DNA of 36,857 bases from an uncultured Bacilli bacterium (lineage in GTDB: Bacteria; Bacillota_I; Bacilli_A; RF39; UBA660): the NCBI GenBank assembly GCA_947624175.1, contig CANQJD010000007.1, forward strand, positions 1 through 36,857, given 5' to 3'. The notes under the pieces are model-generated. The model saw only the letters and a list, made by a program, of their open reading frames with translations. It did no database searches and was not told the origin of the DNA. The translations under genes and the position numbers were made by a program. The first letter of the stretch is position 1. Each line of letters begins with the position of its first letter. Below, piece by piece: positions 1 through 7,657 of the stretch.

Positions 1-249
1 ATATTTAGCCTTTTCTTTAGGTGTTAGTAAAGGTGTTCTTGTATTATGAAAAATAACTTTACCAATTACTTCTTTAACATCAATATCTAATACTTTTGAC
101 ATTACCCATTCTAATGTTTTCATTTGTCGTTCATTAAATAGGTAAGCATATAATCTATCAAAACGGACCTCAAAAATCTCGGTATTTAAAGAATTTAAAT
201 AGGCATTTATTTCAGCATCATAAAGACTTAAATCTTTTTCATCCAACAT
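1..249 (-). CDS. N-terminal part of an Rpn-like (PD-(D/E)XK) nuclease-family protein, cut by window edge
   Basis: An 83-codon open frame runs off the left edge; it is not in the ORF track. It starts at an ATG preceded by AAAGGAGATAC, a good ribosome binding site. The segment RFDRLYAYLF ... LEWVMSKVLDI followed by EVIGKV lines up in pattern with the N-terminal part of the Rpn-family protein at 7658 (helix with a D..F signature, then LLSKIL, then ELEGKI). In that family this region precedes the catalytic D...ExK/Q core, which here would lie outside the window. The family assignment is inferred from this pattern only, since the catalytic core is missing. Confidence 0.5.
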   Translation of the reverse strand, partial: MLDEKDLSLYDAEINAYLNSLNTEIFEVRFDRLYAYLFNERQMKTLEWVMSKVLDIDVKEVIGKVIFHNTRTPLLTPKEKAKY

Positions 250-605
250 TATGTATCTCCTTTCGTCATATTTCAAAAGAAAAAAATCTCTTGATGAGGT
301 CACTATAACATAGAAGATGAAAGAAGTCAACTATGATACATTTGTGAGCAATTTTGCTGCAATTCATCATTTTTAAGAATATTTTTAAACAATTCAAAAA
401 ATTGAAATAATTTAACTATCAAATTACTAAATTGAGCAATTTTTCAGAACAAAATTTGTATCATAATAATTACTTTTATAAATTTAAGATATATTTGATA
501 CTTAAAATATTTTTAAAATTTTACATAATTTTACATATATTTTTTTCTAATATAACTAAATATAGGTAAATTATCTTTTAAAACATATAATATAAGGGGG
601 TAAAT
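250..605. other. Intergenic region between divergent Rpn-like gene and cwlJ
   Basis: This 356-bp, very AT-rich stretch separates two divergently transcribed genes. It should hold both promoters. Apart from a -10-like element for cwlJ near its right end, I see no ORF, RNA gene or clear repeat. Confidence 0.5.
584..591 (+). promoter_or_regulatory. Possible -10 element of cwlJ, sigma-E-like
   Basis: CATATAAT lies just upstream of the AAGGGGG ribosome binding site of cwlJ. It resembles the sigma-E -10 consensus (CATACAAT), and Bacillus cwlJ is a sigma-E gene. It also contains a sigma-A TATAAT. I could not find a convincing -35 at the right spacing for either factor, so the sigma assignment is speculative. 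Confidence 0.3.
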
Positions 606-1034
606 ATGGCAGTTATTAAATATACTGATAAAGAATTAGATTTATTAGCTAGACTAATGCGAGCCGAAGCATTAGGGGAGGGGAATCTTGGTATGTTAAT
701 GGTTGGTAATGTTGTTGTTAATCGGGCTATTGCTAATTGTTTAACTTTTAAAAATACAAGGTCTATCTATGATGTAATCTATCAATCTCCTGGAGGTTTT
801 GCTGGGGTTAATAGTTCGCTTTTTTATTCGGCTGCAACTAATAATGAAAAGAAACTTGCTAAAAGAGTATTAGATGGCGAATATTATTATCCAGCCACAA
901 ATGCTTTATGGTTTTATGCACCAGCTAGTGGTGCTAGTTGTGTTCCTTATTGGTATGAACAACGATTAAGTGGTAGTTATAAAAATCATTGTTTCTACGA
1001 ACCATATCCAGGTATTTGTAAAGAATTACATTAA
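606..1034 (+). CDS. cwlJ: Spore cortex-lytic cell wall hydrolase, CwlJ family
   Basis: This 142-residue protein has the same length as Bacillus subtilis CwlJ and matches it along its whole length from memory: DLLARLMRAEALGEG near the start, GMLMVGNVVVNR, a middle YDVIYQ, ALWFYAP, WY and KNHCFY near the end. It belongs to the SleB/CwlJ hydrolase family (Hydrolase_2). The acidic residue in RAEALGEG (about E21) corresponds to the catalytic Glu of the family. There is no signal peptide, as in CwlJ, which is packaged into the spore coat from the mother cell and degrades muramic-lactam cortex during germination. The partner gene gerQ is not in the window. The gene is monocistronic, with a strong AAGGGGG ribosome binding site and its own terminator. 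Confidence 0.9.
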   Translation: MAVIKYTDKELDLLARLMRAEALGEGNLGMLMVGNVVVNRAIANCLTFKNTRSIYDVIYQSPGGFAGVNSSLFYSAATNNEKKLAKRVLDGEYYYPATNALWFYAPASGASCVPYWYEQRLSGSYKNHCFYEPYPGICKELH

Positions 1035-1039
1035 CCTAT

Positions 1040-1062
1040 GAAGTCTAATGGCTTCTTTTTTT
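1040..1062 (+). terminator. Terminator of cwlJ
   Basis: GAAGTC-TAAT-GGCTTC forms a 6-bp stem (one G-U pair) followed by seven T, six bases after the cwlJ stop codon. Confidence 0.8.
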
Positions 1063-1067
1063 GTCTT

Positions 1068-1092
1068 TAAAAAGGAAGTTTTTGACCTTCCT
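1068..1092 (-). terminator. Terminator of the surface/export operon
   Basis: On the minus strand AGGAAG, an 8-base loop and CTTCCT are followed by a short T run, about 70 bases past the stop of the GLUG-protein gene. It is convergent with the cwlJ terminator. Confidence 0.6.
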
Positions 1093-1163
1093 AATTAAGA
1101 ATATATTTTATATTACATTTGAGTAATATGAGCATTATCATCATATATATCTAGTAATTTTCT

Positions 1164-3362
1164 TTATATTCCAACAGTAGTATTACCTGTACCAACAGTT
1201 CCATAACCAGCAATACCACCACGACTACTATTACCAGTTATGCTAGAAGATTGATTTTTATTATTTGTAACTATACCACCAGATGAATTATTACCAACAA
1301 TTCCCCCAACATTTGCAATTCCTACAACTCTAGCCTCAGAAAAATTTGTATTATTATCTATAATTCCACCTTTTTTATTATAACCTGCTATTCCTCCAAT
1401 ATGTTTTCCCCAATAAGAACTTAAAGTACCACCTGGATTATAATGATGAATATAACCATGATTTTCACAATATTGAATAGTTCCTCCACCTTCAGATGAA
1501 CTTCCTCCACCATCAAGTTGCATACCAGAAAATCCTACTATTCCTCCAACATAACTTTCACCAGAAACTTCCCCATAATTCTTACATTTTGTAATTGTTG
1601 AATGAGACATCCAGGCTGTTATTCCTCCAGCCGGTCCAGAAAATTTAGTTGCATCTCCTGTAAAATCAGTAGAAACTCTTGCATTATTTGTACAATTACT
1701 TATTGTAGCATTAGCCGTTACATATCCTGCTATTCCTCCAGTATATGTATCTTCATCCATTGCTACCTCATCCAATGATACAACTTTTCCACTAACTGTT
1801 AAATTATCTAATGTTCCTCCTATTACTTTTCCGACAACAATCCCTGCAGTTTGATTATGATTTGTTACATCTGCTTCAGCAAGAGTTAAATTTTTAACAG
1901 TTGCTCCATTAGTAGTACCAAAGAAACCTATATTAATTTGCAATGATTTTTGAATAGTCAAATGAGATATAGTATGGTCTCCACCATTAAACACCCCTTG
2001 AAATGGATGGTCTAGTTCCCCAATCGGTAAAAATCCTGTATCAGAAGTTAATTCCTGATATACATTACCTTTTGTCTCATTTCCATTAATATCTCCATAA
2101 GCCATATTATCTGGATTTTCATAACTGCTTTTTTCACTAAAATCTAAATTTCTTGTTAATTTAAATCTTTCACCTTGAATATTTGCAACAGTAAGATTTT
2201 TTGGATTTGTTTTTCCCCTTATTGCTAAAGACATATCAACTAAATCTTCAACATATTGAATAGCACCATCTTGAGTTACCGTAAAATCAATATCAACTGT
2301 TTTAGTAATAGGACTAGTTGAAGTTACTCTTAATTTAAACTTTTTAGAAGGGTCTTCTAATTTAGATATATTTAAAGATAAATTTACACTTTGGTCGAGT
2401 TTACTACCACCTTTTATTGTTCCAGTTGTTGTTCCTGATAAAGCAAATTTAGAACTATCAATAACTTCAACTTTATAATTTCCATCAATATGATTAAAAT
2501 TAGTACCATCATTATTCTTTATTATTATATTAAAAGTTGTATTAGTAGTTAAAATGGTATTATAATCGGTAGTAGATGTCGTTCTTGGAAAGTTAACTGT
2601 CTTAACATTTGCCTCAACATAAAATTTAAAGTTTGTTATCACTACATCATTTTTAATATTATTTAAGGTAAAGTTTTTCTCACTAACAGTAAAACTAGTA
2701 TTACTTACTCCACCTACCGTTACATATAAATCATCTTTTTTTATTGTTTCATTAAATGTTACATTTAAATTATCTCCATCCATTATTTCAGTTGGATATC
2801 CGGCTGTACTTGAAAATCCTTTATATGTTGCTGTATGATAACTTCTAAAATCAAAATCTATTTTAAAATTAAAATTAGTATTATCAGCATTATATTGTCC
2901 ACTTTTATACTTTATTGTTATTTCAAATTCTTTTTTTATTCCTAATCTACATTGTCCACTAACATCACATATTTTTTCTTTTAATTTATAATCTTTTAAT
3001 TCATATTCTAAATTATCAGGTAATCCTGTTAATGAAAATATTCCCATCTCTGGTCCTTCAAAATTAGTTACTTCTACTTTATAAGTTACACTTGAATCAG
3101 AACTAGGTAATGTTATATTCCCATTTATATTTTTTACATTATAATCTTCACTATTAGATAAACCACCATTATTTGTTCCATTTGGTACAATACCTGTTAC
3201 TCTTATATCGGCTGGTACTCTAACTTCAGCTGCCATATTTATAGCTAATTTTTGCCCAAATACTGAAAAACCTATTGCTAGCATAAATACTCCTAAAACA
3301 ATAGATGTTATAATAATAGATAACTTATATTTATTAAAATCTACTTTTTTAAACTTTTTCAT
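1164..3362 (-). CDS. Large secreted surface protein: TasA-like N-terminal domain plus GLUG-type repeats
   Basis: A 732-residue exported protein and the last gene of the SipW/TasA-like operon (45 bp after the previous gene, AGAGGAG ribosome binding site). The N-terminal signal/anchor segment (about 14-36) ends in GFSVFGQKLAI then AAEV, the same pattern as GFAAFSQTLTI ... AEV in the small TasA-like protein at 5774, suggesting a common signal peptidase. Residues about 37-175 resemble that protein further: VTYKVEVTN, a Cys pair around SGQC, and a strand ending IKYKSG. Residues about 440-730 are a GLUG-type repeat array (FQGVFNGGDHTI, GGIAGY, GGIVGF and similar), expected to form a beta-helix adhesin-like stalk. 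No LPXTG or C-terminal membrane anchor is visible. The frame ends at TAA, but an open 16-codon stretch follows (see findings). The ligand is unknown. Confidence 0.75.
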   Translation of the reverse strand: MKKFKKVDFNKYKLSIIITSIVLGVFMLAIGFSVFGQKLAINMAAEVRVPADIRVTGIVPNGTNNGGLSNSEDYNVKNINGNITLPSSDSSVTYKVEVTNFEGPEMGIFSLTGLPDNLEYELKDYKLKEKICDVSGQCRLGIKKEFEITIKYKSGQYNADNTNFNFKIDFDFRSYHTATYKGFSSTAGYPTEIMDGDNLNVTFNETIKKDDLYVTVGGVSNTSFTVSEKNFTLNNIKNDVVITNFKFYVEANVKTVNFPRTTSTTDYNTILTTNTTFNIIIKNNDGTNFNHIDGNYKVEVIDSSKFALSGTTTGTIKGGSKLDQSVNLSLNISKLEDPSKKFKLRVTSTSPITKTVDIDFTVTQDGAIQYVEDLVDMSLAIRGKTNPKNLTVANIQGERFKLTRNLDFSEKSSYENPDNMAYGDINGNETKGNVYQELTSDTGFLPIGELDHPFQGVFNGGDHTISHLTIQKSLQINIGFFGTTNGATVKNLTLAEADVTNHNQTAGIVVGKVIGGTLDNLTVSGKVVSLDEVAMDEDTYTGGIAGYVTANATISNCTNNARVSTDFTGDATKFSGPAGGITAWMSHSTITKCKNYGEVSGESYVGGIVGFSGMQLDGGGSSSEGGGTIQYCENHGYIHHYNPGGTLSSYWGKHIGGIAGYNKKGGIIDNNTNFSEARVVGIANVGGIVGNNSSGGIVTNNKNQSSSITGNSSRGGIAGYGTVGTGNTTVGI

Positions 3363-3407
3363 ATAACTCCTCTATTTAAAAAATAAGTGAAATTTACTTC
3401 ACATATT

Positions 3408-4577
3408 TTAATTTAATACATTTCGACTTACAGTTTTATCTTCTAAATCAACAGCTTTTAAATAATATACATATACATCATCATTATCTTTTATATAAAA
3501 GTAACACTTTTGATGACTTGCTATATTATAATACATAATTGGTAACTTTAAATTATCTCTTACATCTAATAATTCTTGGAATTTATCTATACTAATAATA
3601 TGACTCTTATCCATATCAATACCAGTTGTTGTCTCAACAATTAATCTATCATATTCTCTTAATATCTTCTCTAAAATAGTATCATAAGGACTTTTCCTTC
3701 TATTTAACATCAATAATAATTTAATTATCTTTAATAAGAAGATCGCTGATATTATAAACAAAATACATTCTACTATAAAGATTTTACTATCAAAAATTAA
3801 CTTCTTATCAGTCATAATATTTTTAATTAATTTAGTATCTTTAGAATCAAAATTAATTTCAATAGCCTTTTCTGATAATGGTATTGTTATTTCAGAAGTA
3901 GCACTATCTTTTATATTAATATCTTTATCATTACCACCAGTTTTATCTACTTGTAAATAAACTTTTAAATAACTATTTGTATCAACCCCATATTGATTTC
4001 TAAAATTATTAGCTAATCTATTATAATAATCATAATCTATTTCTAAATCTTTATCTAAATTATAAACATTTTTATCATCTATTTTAGCAGTCTCTGTATC
4101 TAATAAAGTATAAGTTTTCTTAAAGAAATTAGTTGCTCCATTTACACTTGATATTACTAAATCTCCAAGTACTTTATAATTAAAATCTAAATCAACATTA
4201 GTATCAATATCAAAATCATAATTAAATGATAATTGTATTTTATCAATTAAACTTGCAACATATATCATTCCTTTATCTAGATAAGGAGTATCATAGAATT
4301 CATTTTCTTTTAAATAAACTTTATAATCAATAGTATTATTTTCTCTAAATTTAACAACTTTTGTATCTTCATATTCAAAAGATTTAGAAGCTAGGAATAA
4401 ACAAAGTGAGAATGCTATAACAAAGATTACAATATTTCTAACTAACCTTACATTATAACTAACATATTTTTTAAAATGTTTCTTCGTTGTAGGTTGTTTG
4501 GTTTCAGGTTCTTTTGAAACCTTTTTAGTTTGCTTTTTGACTTTTTCTTTTTCAGTTTCTTTTGCAATCTTTGTCAT
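3408..4577 (-). CDS. DUF5305-like bitopic membrane protein of the export operon
   Basis: A 389-residue protein. It has a Lys-rich cytoplasmic N-terminus (1-45), a membrane segment at about 48-63, a roughly 200-residue extracellular beta-rich region (pattern TIDYKVYLKEN, FNYDFDID, YKVLGDLVI), a second membrane segment at about 266-290, and a cytoplasmic C-terminus. This two-TM layout and the extracellular pattern fit the DUF5305 family, which I recall being found beside ER-type signal peptidases in archaea and low-GC bacteria. The gene lies 15 bp after the signal peptidase gene with a strong AAAGGAGG site, so the two are surely co-transcribed. A role in assembling or handling the secreted TasA-like proteins is inferred from context. 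Its biochemical function is not known to me. Confidence 0.6.
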   Translation of the reverse strand: MTKIAKETEKEKVKKQTKKVSKEPETKQPTTKKHFKKYVSYNVRLVRNIVIFVIAFSLCLFLASKSFEYEDTKVVKFRENNTIDYKVYLKENEFYDTPYLDKGMIYVASLIDKIQLSFNYDFDIDTNVDLDFNYKVLGDLVISSVNGATNFFKKTYTLLDTETAKIDDKNVYNLDKDLEIDYDYYNRLANNFRNQYGVDTNSYLKVYLQVDKTGGNDKDINIKDSATSEITIPLSEKAIEINFDSKDTKLIKNIMTDKKLIFDSKIFIVECILFIISAIFLLKIIKLLLMLNRRKSPYDTILEKILREYDRLIVETTTGIDMDKSHIISIDKFQELLDVRDNLKLPIMYYNIASHQKCYFYIKDNDDVYVYYLKAVDLEDKTVSRNVLN

Positions 4578-4592
4578 TATATCCTCCTTTCA

Positions 4593-5720
4593 TTATAATT
4601 CATTTAACCATACAGTAGGTAGTCCCACGAATGGAACTTTTACACGAACAACACCAATCATCATGTCTTCAGTTATTTTGTAATCATCTATGTCCTCGTT
4701 CGCGTCTCCCTTACTATAAAAGTAATATTCTTCTCCAGATTTCATTTTTTTAACTAATCTATGTACAACAATTATGCCATCATATTCATAAGCTATAACT
4801 TGACCTTCCTGAACATTTTCAAATTTTCCATCAGTCTTTTCAATTATAACTACATCACCTTTATAAATATTTGGTGTCATACTTCCACTTGCAATAGCAA
4901 CAGCATAAAAATGGAAATATCCAGATGTTATATATACTAGAAATACTACAATAAGTAATGGTAATATCAAGGATACTGTTTTATGTTTATAATAGTCTCT
5001 TTCAATTTCTTTATCTTTTTCTTTTTCAAACCTTTTCCATATTTTATAACAGAATAGGGCAGGTACTATCAAAAAGATAACAGATGCAACATATTCATCA
5101 GGATTTGGAATAATTGGAAGTAAATATTTGTATAAATTAGTTACTAGTTGATAGATAATCGTTGGTTTATAGCCAACTTTCCTACTTACATAACTAAGTG
5201 ATATGTTAAGACTTATGGCCGGTAATAAATCAATTGCTAAAAATAGAAATATTTGATAGTTTGATTTAAAATCAGCATAGTATAAAGTTGTTGTTAAGTC
5301 TAACATAATAAATAGAATAACAGTAGTTGTAGTAAGCAATTTACTTCCTTCTGCTTTATTTAACATCATGTACCTTAAATATTCTTTTAGAACTATCGTT
5401 ATAATTAAAGGTAATATAAATAATGTAATACCTCTTAAAGTATAATAGTTGCTAACTCTTGCAAAACTTACAATTATTCCAAGTAAATAGAATAATATAA
5501 AGTAAATTAACAAGAAGATTATTTCTTCAAAAATAGCATCTTTTGTATAACGGTGTCTATCTTTTTCGAAACCAAAGAATATTTTAAAGACAACAAGTAC
5601 TATTATTAAGTATAAAGCTAACTTGTAATCGGTTAGTATACTTGATACAAAACTATTTAAGAGCAAAGTTATAAAAAGTATTATTTCAAATATAAGTAGT
5701 CTTTTATACCCTCTTTTCAT
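4593..5720 (-). CDS. SipW-like (ER-type) signal peptidase I with N-terminal multi-TM domain
   Basis: A 375-residue membrane protein. Residues 1-270 contain about eight hydrophobic segments. The C-terminal roughly 100 residues are an S26B signal peptidase domain: SGSMTP (nucleophile Ser about 280), KGDVV, VVHR (His about 320 in place of the Lys of ordinary bacterial Sip enzymes) and KGDANEDID (about 337-345). The Ser-His arrangement is that of SipW and eukaryotic/archaeal signal peptidases. SipW processes TasA-type fibre proteins in Bacillus, and here the gene follows a TasA-like gene by 53 bp, so that protein and the GLUG protein are its likely substrates. The very long membrane domain is unusual, since classical SipW has only a couple of TM helices. 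The ribosome binding site is GGGAGGAG. Confidence 0.85.
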   Translation of the reverse strand: MKRGYKRLLIFEIILFITLLLNSFVSSILTDYKLALYLIIVLVVFKIFFGFEKDRHRYTKDAIFEEIIFLLIYFILFYLLGIIVSFARVSNYYTLRGITLFILPLIITIVLKEYLRYMMLNKAEGSKLLTTTTVILFIMLDLTTTLYYADFKSNYQIFLFLAIDLLPAISLNISLSYVSRKVGYKPTIIYQLVTNLYKYLLPIIPNPDEYVASVIFLIVPALFCYKIWKRFEKEKDKEIERDYYKHKTVSLILPLLIVVFLVYITSGYFHFYAVAIASGSMTPNIYKGDVVIIEKTDGKFENVQEGQVIAYEYDGIIVVHRLVKKMKSGEEYYFYSKGDANEDIDDYKITEDMMIGVVRVKVPFVGLPTVWLNEL

Positions 5721-5773
5721 TCTCTCCTCCCTAAATAGTCTTGTGCAAATATACTAGATATATTTGCTATATT

Positions 5774-6421
5774 TTAATCTTGTGATTTGTATAATAATTT
5801 AATATCACCAATCTCAACTGTAAAGTCACCATCAGCCACTCCTGAACCAGCAGTATATTCAATTTTAACTTCAACTTTTTCACCTGTCGCTTTTTTTAGT
5901 TCATGTTCGGTAATTGAAGGTTTTGATTCAGTAGTTGATTCAGTAGAATTTACAGTTACAGTTACTTTCATTCCTGTACAAGCAGCTGCAACTAAACCAG
6001 CATCTGTATCAGAGCCAGGCTTACAATTAATTGATGTACCAACTCCTGATGCATTTTGGTATGTAATAGATTTTAAGTAAGCATCATATTCTCCTTCATT
6101 TCTAACATAGAAAGTATAGGTTACATCTTGTCCTGGTTTAGTAAATTTTGCTTTTAAACCTGAAATTTCTGTATCACTAATAGTTGCTTGGTCAGCTGTT
6201 GCTCCAGCTTCTCCACCTGGTACTCCAGTAATTTCTTCAGTAGCTAATGATTCTTCACTTGATGAAAATTTTACATTAAAAGCTGTTTGGTCTGGTTTTA
6301 CTTCTGCACTTGAATGAATAGTAAGAGTTTGTGAAAAGGCAGCAAAACCTAATGATAAACCAATAACTGCAACAGTAAGTGCTATAATCGCCAAAATCTT
6401 AGAGTTTCTATCTCTTTCCAT
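5774..6421 (-). CDS. TasA/camelysin-like secreted protein with SipW-type signal peptide
   Basis: I start the gene at the internal ATG at 6421 (MERDRNS), because AAAGGAGGTGAAATCG precedes it directly. The ORF-track start 16 codons upstream has no ribosome binding site. The product is 215 residues. Its N-terminal signal (about 8-30) ends GFAAFSQTLTI, the pattern of SipW-dependent signals (compare the family motif with AFSDT). The mature part is beta-rich with KPGQDVTYTFYVRNEG, a typical TasA/camelysin-type strand signature, and two Cys (around INCKPG and AAACTG) that could pair. It is first in the operon and has its own promoter. In Bacillus this family forms matrix fibres or surface metalloprotease-like proteins. 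Fibre formation here is inference. No catalytic motif is visible. Confidence 0.75.
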   Translation of the reverse strand: MERDRNSKILAIIALTVAVIGLSLGFAAFSQTLTIHSSAEVKPDQTAFNVKFSSSEESLATEEITGVPGGEAGATADQATISDTEISGLKAKFTKPGQDVTYTFYVRNEGEYDAYLKSITYQNASGVGTSINCKPGSDTDAGLVAAACTGMKVTVTVNSTESTTESKPSITEHELKKATGEKVEVKIEYTAGSGVADGDFTVEIGDIKLLYKSQD

Positions 6422-6505
6422 CGATTTCACCTCCTTTTTCTTTATTTTCAAGTGCAGGGGTAGTTTCAAATAGGTTTACTATTATCCTTACACTATCTAA
6501 CAACA

Positions 6506-6535
6506 ATTATAGCATATTTTGTCAAGTATAATCAA
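6506..6535 (-). promoter_or_regulatory. Promoter of the TasA-like/SipW-like operon
   Basis: On the minus strand TTGATT, 18 bp, TATAAT, with an extended -10 (TATGCTATAAT). The leader to the ATG at 6421 would be about 78 nt. A TTGACA also occurs only 8 bp before the -10, too close to act as its -35. Confidence 0.7.
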
Positions 6536-6557
6536 TACTTTTAAGAAAAAAAGGTCG

Positions 6558-6573
6558 TTTTTTTTTTTTTTTT
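6558..6573. repeat. Homopolymer tract (T16 on plus, A16 on minus)
   Basis: Sixteen consecutive T on the plus strand lie about 22 bp upstream of the -35 of the surface operon promoter. Tracts this long are prone to slippage in vivo and to sequencing error. Confidence 0.9.
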
Positions 6574-6635
6574 GAAATTCCGCCTTTTTTTGTATCTTAA
6601 TTATTGCTTTTGTAATTTACTTTAAAAATTAAGTA

Positions 6636-6676
6636 TAAAAAAGAAATGAACAATAATTAAATTTTTGTCCATTTCT
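6636..6676 (-). terminator. Terminator of the slipin gene
   Basis: On the minus strand AGAAATGGACA pairs with TGTTCATTTCT (10 of 11 pairs plus one G-U) and is followed by TTTTT. It lies just past the slipin stop codon. Confidence 0.85.
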
Positions 6677-6684
6677 AATAATTT

Positions 6685-7434
6685 TTATTTCTTCTTACTT
6701 AAATTATCAAATGTTTTTAGAACTTCAACTGGTAAAGCAAAAATAACAGTATTTGATTGGTCACTACTTAAATCATTAATTGTTTCTAAAGTTCGAAGAT
6801 GAACAGCAATTGGATTTTCAGCAAGTTTATTAGCAGCCGTTGCTAAATTATTACTTGCTTCAACCTCACCTTTAGCCTTCGTAATAACGGCTTGTTTTTC
6901 ACGTTCAGCTTCTGCAACTCTAGCAATTACTCTTTTCATTTCTTCTGGTAAGGAAACATCTTTAAGTTCTACATTTTCAACTTTAATTCCCCAAGGGTCC
7001 GTTGCCTTATCAATTATCTCGCATATTTTATTAGAAATAACTTCTCTTTTGCTTAATAACTCATCAAGACTAACTTCTCCAACTGCATTACGCATCGTAG
7101 TTTGAGCAAGTTGACTTACAGCATAATAAAAGTTTTCAACTTCTAAAATGGCTTTACTAGCATCAAATATCTTATAGTAAATAACAGCATTAATCCGAAT
7201 TGAAACGTTATCTTTAGTAATAGCATCTTGTTCTGGTACATCAACAGCTTTAGTTCTTATATCAACTTTTTTGTATGATTGAAAAATAGGTAAAACTATA
7301 TGCCAACCAGGTTTAAAGACTTTACTATATTTACCAAATGTAAATTTAACACCTCGTTCGTATTCATCAACTTGTTTAATCGAAATTAAAATGATAAAGA
7401 TAAGTATGCCTAAGATTACATAAACTATCTCCAT
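6685..7434 (-). CDS. Slipin / stomatin-like SPFH (Band 7) membrane protein
   Basis: I place the start at 7434 (MEIVYVILG): AAAGGAG lies 5 bp upstream, and a promoter sits between it and the longer ORF-track start. The product is 249 residues. It has an N-terminal membrane hairpin (about 3-19), an SPFH domain with QVDEYERGVKFTFGKY, GWHIVLPI and DVPEQDAITKDNV, and a C-terminal Ala/Glu-rich coiled coil (RVAEAEREKQA, KGEVEASNN). These are the standard slipin signatures. Slipins organise membrane microdomains and often pair with an NfeD protein, but no NfeD gene is adjacent here. The gene is monocistronic. Confidence 0.9.
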   Translation of the reverse strand: MEIVYVILGILIFIILISIKQVDEYERGVKFTFGKYSKVFKPGWHIVLPIFQSYKKVDIRTKAVDVPEQDAITKDNVSIRINAVIYYKIFDASKAILEVENFYYAVSQLAQTTMRNAVGEVSLDELLSKREVISNKICEIIDKATDPWGIKVENVELKDVSLPEEMKRVIARVAEAEREKQAVITKAKGEVEASNNLATAANKLAENPIAVHLRTLETINDLSSDQSNTVIFALPVEVLKTFDNLSKKK

Positions 7435-7456
7435 AAATACTCCTTTCAATGTGTAT

Positions 7457-7485
7457 AGTATAACATATTTTATTTTTTTTGTACA
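7457..7485 (-). promoter_or_regulatory. Promoter of the slipin gene
   Basis: Minus strand TGTACA, 17 bp, TATACT with an extended -10 (TGTTATACT), ending about 23 bp before the start codon at 7434. Confidence 0.65.
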
Positions 7486-7530
7486 TATTAAAGTATTTTT
7501 AAAAAAATTGTATAAAATTTGAATATTTTT

Positions 7531-7575
7531 GTTCAAATCGATTATTTTCCGTGTATATATTATATTAGGAAGAAT
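7531..7575 (+). repeat. Copy A of a shared intergenic motif
   Basis: Runs from GTTCAAATCGA through TTTCCGTGTATAT to GGAAGAAT. Its counterpart is at 28037-28084 on the minus strand, with the same order of blocks. The first 28 bases agree at 24 positions. Copy A lies 83 bp upstream of the Rpn-family gene and may include its promoter. Confidence 0.6.
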
Positions 7576-7657
7576 TAAAGAGATATAAATATTTTAAATA
7601 TTGATGCTCTATTTATTATTTATATTAGTTTAATTTTACCTAGAAAAGGAGAAAATT

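Noticed and set aside
6512-6527. TTGACA as the -35 of the tasA-like operon
   Set aside because: It is only 8 bp from the TATAAT. TTGATT at 18 bp plus the extended -10 is the plausible promoter.
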